Made by a program: the position numbers and the translations under genes. Positions 4,135 to 5,482 of a stretch of DNA of 5,482 bases are shown here, piece after piece. Each line of letters starts with the position of its first letter. Within the stretch, counting starts at the first letter, position 1. The notes under the pieces were generated by a model, which worked only from the letters and a program-made list of their open reading frames with translations, was not told where the DNA came from and made no database searches. Source of the stretch: Spirochaetaceae bacterium (GTDB lineage: Bacteria; Spirochaetota; Spirochaetia; DSM-27196; PXBQ01); contig PXBQ01000531.1 of assembly GCA_003566875.1 (NCBI GenBank), positions 1 to 5,482 on the forward strand, written 5' to 3'.

Positions 4135-5482
4135 TCACGCCGGATACTGCGTGCACCTGTGCCCGAGCGCGCCGGGAGGCGGCAGCCGCAAAGTGAACAC
4201 GCCGTCACGTTGGTGATCGCCCGGTATCCCACCGGGTGTTGCGTTCGTCTTCATGAAGAAGTGCTCGAAATATCCGGGTGGGCATGCGACGTCGCCGCGC
4301 GCTATCGGATCACCCGAGCTCTCGAGATACTCCGAGAGCTGCGCCGTGAGACGCACGGCGGCCTCGTGGTACTGCGGATCGTCGTACACGTTTCGCGTTT
4401 CGCTCGGGTCCTCGGATAGGTCGTAGAGTTCGTACTCCGGGCGGACACGGCCGGCCAATTCCGCACTCATCGCGGCGACCGCGCGCGTTTGAAGCACGTC
4501 CCCGGCGATCTGGACGCCGGTTCCCGGCCGGAAGTTGTGAATCAGCTTGAACCGAGTATCGCGAATCGCGCGCATCGGCTCGTAGAAGTCGTGCCACGAC
4601 TGCTCAGCGAAGACGAAGTCGCGGCCGCACTCGGCAGCGGTCTCGGCGGCGGGCTCGGCGGAGTACGCGTCGTCGCCGCGGATCACGCTTGCGATGCTCA
4701 CACCGTCGAGTTTCGCGGGGGTGAGCGACTCGAGGCCGAGAAGGTCGAGAATCGTCGGCAACAGGTCGGCGTTCGAGACGAGACGCGTCGAACGATGTCC
4801 CGCGCCGCTGCCGTCCGGCATCCGGACGATCAACGGAATCGTGAGCCCCGCGTCGTACAGCGTTCCCTTCGCGAGCGGCAACGCGATCCCGTGATCCGAC
4901 GTGAAGATCACGATCGTCTCGTCGTACACGCCGTTGCGGACGAGCGCGTCGACGATCCGGCCGATGCACGTATCGACGCGTCGAACATCGGAGTAGAACT
5001 GAGCCATCTCGGATCGTGTCTCGTCGGTGCGCGGCAGGTACTCGGGTACGTGGACGCCGGCGGGGTCGATCGCCGGATCGACCGCACCCCACGGGAGGTG
5101 CGGCTGCTGGAACCCGACCGAGACAAAAAACGGTTTCCGGGCGTGCGCTCCGCCACTCGCGTGCCGCGAGATGAGATCGATCGTGTTGTCCGTGCAGACC
5201 TCGCACGAGGCGTCGAAGTTGCCCTCGTCAAAGCCGTACGAAGCGAGATCCTCGCCGATGTGGAAGATCCCGTAGTGGCCGCACGCGTACCCTGCGCGCG
5301 TGAGCAGAGACGCGACCGTCGGCGTCGCGGGATCGAGTTGCCAATGCCCGCCGGACGCGAGCCCCATGAGCCCGTGCCTGTGTGGATACAACCCCGTGAA
5401 CATCGTCGCGCGGCTCGGCGTGCACGTCGGCGCGGCCGCGAAGCACGACTCGAACAGAGTCGCCTCGGACGCGAGCCGGTCG
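4135..5482 (-). CDS. Sulfatase, N-sulfoglucosamine sulfohydrolase-like (S1_8 type), 5' end outside window
   Basis: The frame stays open to the window edge, giving 448 visible residues; about 50 N-terminal residues are missing compared with human SGSH. Formylglycine signature I is complete, PTCTPSRATMFTG, with the modifiable Cys at 5422-5424. The internal ATG at 5401-5403 lies just after it, so it cannot be the true start of an active enzyme. Other landmarks are PHLPW with the active-site His, FTSDHGIALP with a metal-binding Asp, and AKGTLYDAG with the second sulfate-contacting Lys. The C-terminal pattern PMRAIRDTRFKLIHNF then YELYDLSEDPSETRNV resembles SGSH. Family members hydrolyse sulfate esters or N-sulfates of glycans, usually after export and Cys oxidation. 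Signature II reads GYACGHYGIFH, with Ile where Lys is standard, so activity is uncertain. Any signal peptide and the N-terminal metal Asp pair are outside the window. It converges on the methyltransferase gene with 55 bases between stops, where I see no clear terminator. Confidence 0.92.
   Translation of the reverse strand, partial: DRLASEATLFESCFAAAPTCTPSRATMFTGLYPHRHGLMGLASGGHWQLDPATPTVASLLTRAGYACGHYGIFHIGEDLASYGFDEGNFDASCEVCTDNTIDLISRHASGGAHARKPFFVSVGFQQPHLPWGAVDPAIDPAGVHVPEYLPRTDETRSEMAQFYSDVRRVDTCIGRIVDALVRNGVYDETIVIFTSDHGIALPLAKGTLYDAGLTIPLIVRMPDGSGAGHRSTRLVSNADLLPTILDLLGLESLTPAKLDGVSIASVIRGDDAYSAEPAAETAAECGRDFVFAEQSWHDFYEPMRAIRDTRFKLIHNFRPGTGVQIAGDVLQTRAVAAMSAELAGRVRPEYELYDLSEDPSETRNVYDDPQYHEAAVRLTAQLSEYLESSGDPIARGDVACPPGYFEHFFMKTNATPGGIPGDHQRDGVFTLRLPPPGALGHRCTQYPA

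Noticed and set aside
4604..5206. Arg-rich frame on the - strand within the sulfatase gene
   Set aside because: It is a frame-shifted shadow of the sulfatase with extreme Arg content and no motif.
1..5482. A defence, CRISPR or mobile genetic system
   Set aside because: I found no array, integrase, transposase, toxin-antitoxin pair or tRNA. The cyclase lacks the CBASS-type nucleotidyltransferase fold and has no nuclease or pore effector beside it, so a defence role is not supported.

Overview
The window is high-GC bacterial DNA with a strong G/C preference at third codon positions. It is densely coding and holds five recognisable genes plus the tail of a sixth. The sequence does not fix the organism. 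The combination of an SGSH-type sulfatase, a poribacteria/spirochaete-style IolS-like aldo/keto reductase and a class III cyclase fused to a membrane/winged-helix tail points loosely to a sulfatase-bearing environmental lineage (Spirochaetota, PVC group, Poribacteria-like). This is inference only. Classical GGAGG-type ribosome binding sites are used by two genes, while a third gene appears to be leaderless.

Left part (1-1017, + strand): the last 29 codons of an unidentified gene are followed by a weak terminator-like hairpin with a T run. A roughly 200-base non-coding stretch with small repeats comes next, then a 242-residue membrane-anchored transglutaminase-like (Cys-His-Asp) protein. Middle (1018-2024): a 310-residue NADPH-dependent-type aldo/keto reductase with an intact Asp-Tyr-Lys-His tetrad and a strong RBS.

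Centre (2025-4079): a nested palindrome bracketed by 11-bp direct repeats sits directly upstream of a good sigma-70-type promoter. The promoter's predicted start coincides with the ATG of a class III nucleotide cyclase. The cyclase is fused to a helical linker, a two-helix membrane hairpin and a C-terminal winged-helix domain, and its substrate-specifying residues are atypical. A small SAM-dependent methyltransferase follows closely or overlaps by GTGA, so the two probably form one operon.

Right part (4135-5482, - strand): a convergent sulfatase gene of the N-sulfoglucosamine sulfohydrolase (S1_8-like) type is cut by the window end. It keeps the formylglycine Cys signature but has Ile where the second sulfatase signature normally has Lys.

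I see no CRISPR array, tRNA, rRNA, integrase or transposase. Nothing supports a defined defence or mobile system. The most interesting items are the unusual active-site residues in the cyclase and the sulfatase, the cyclase fusion, and the palindrome/leaderless promoter arrangement.
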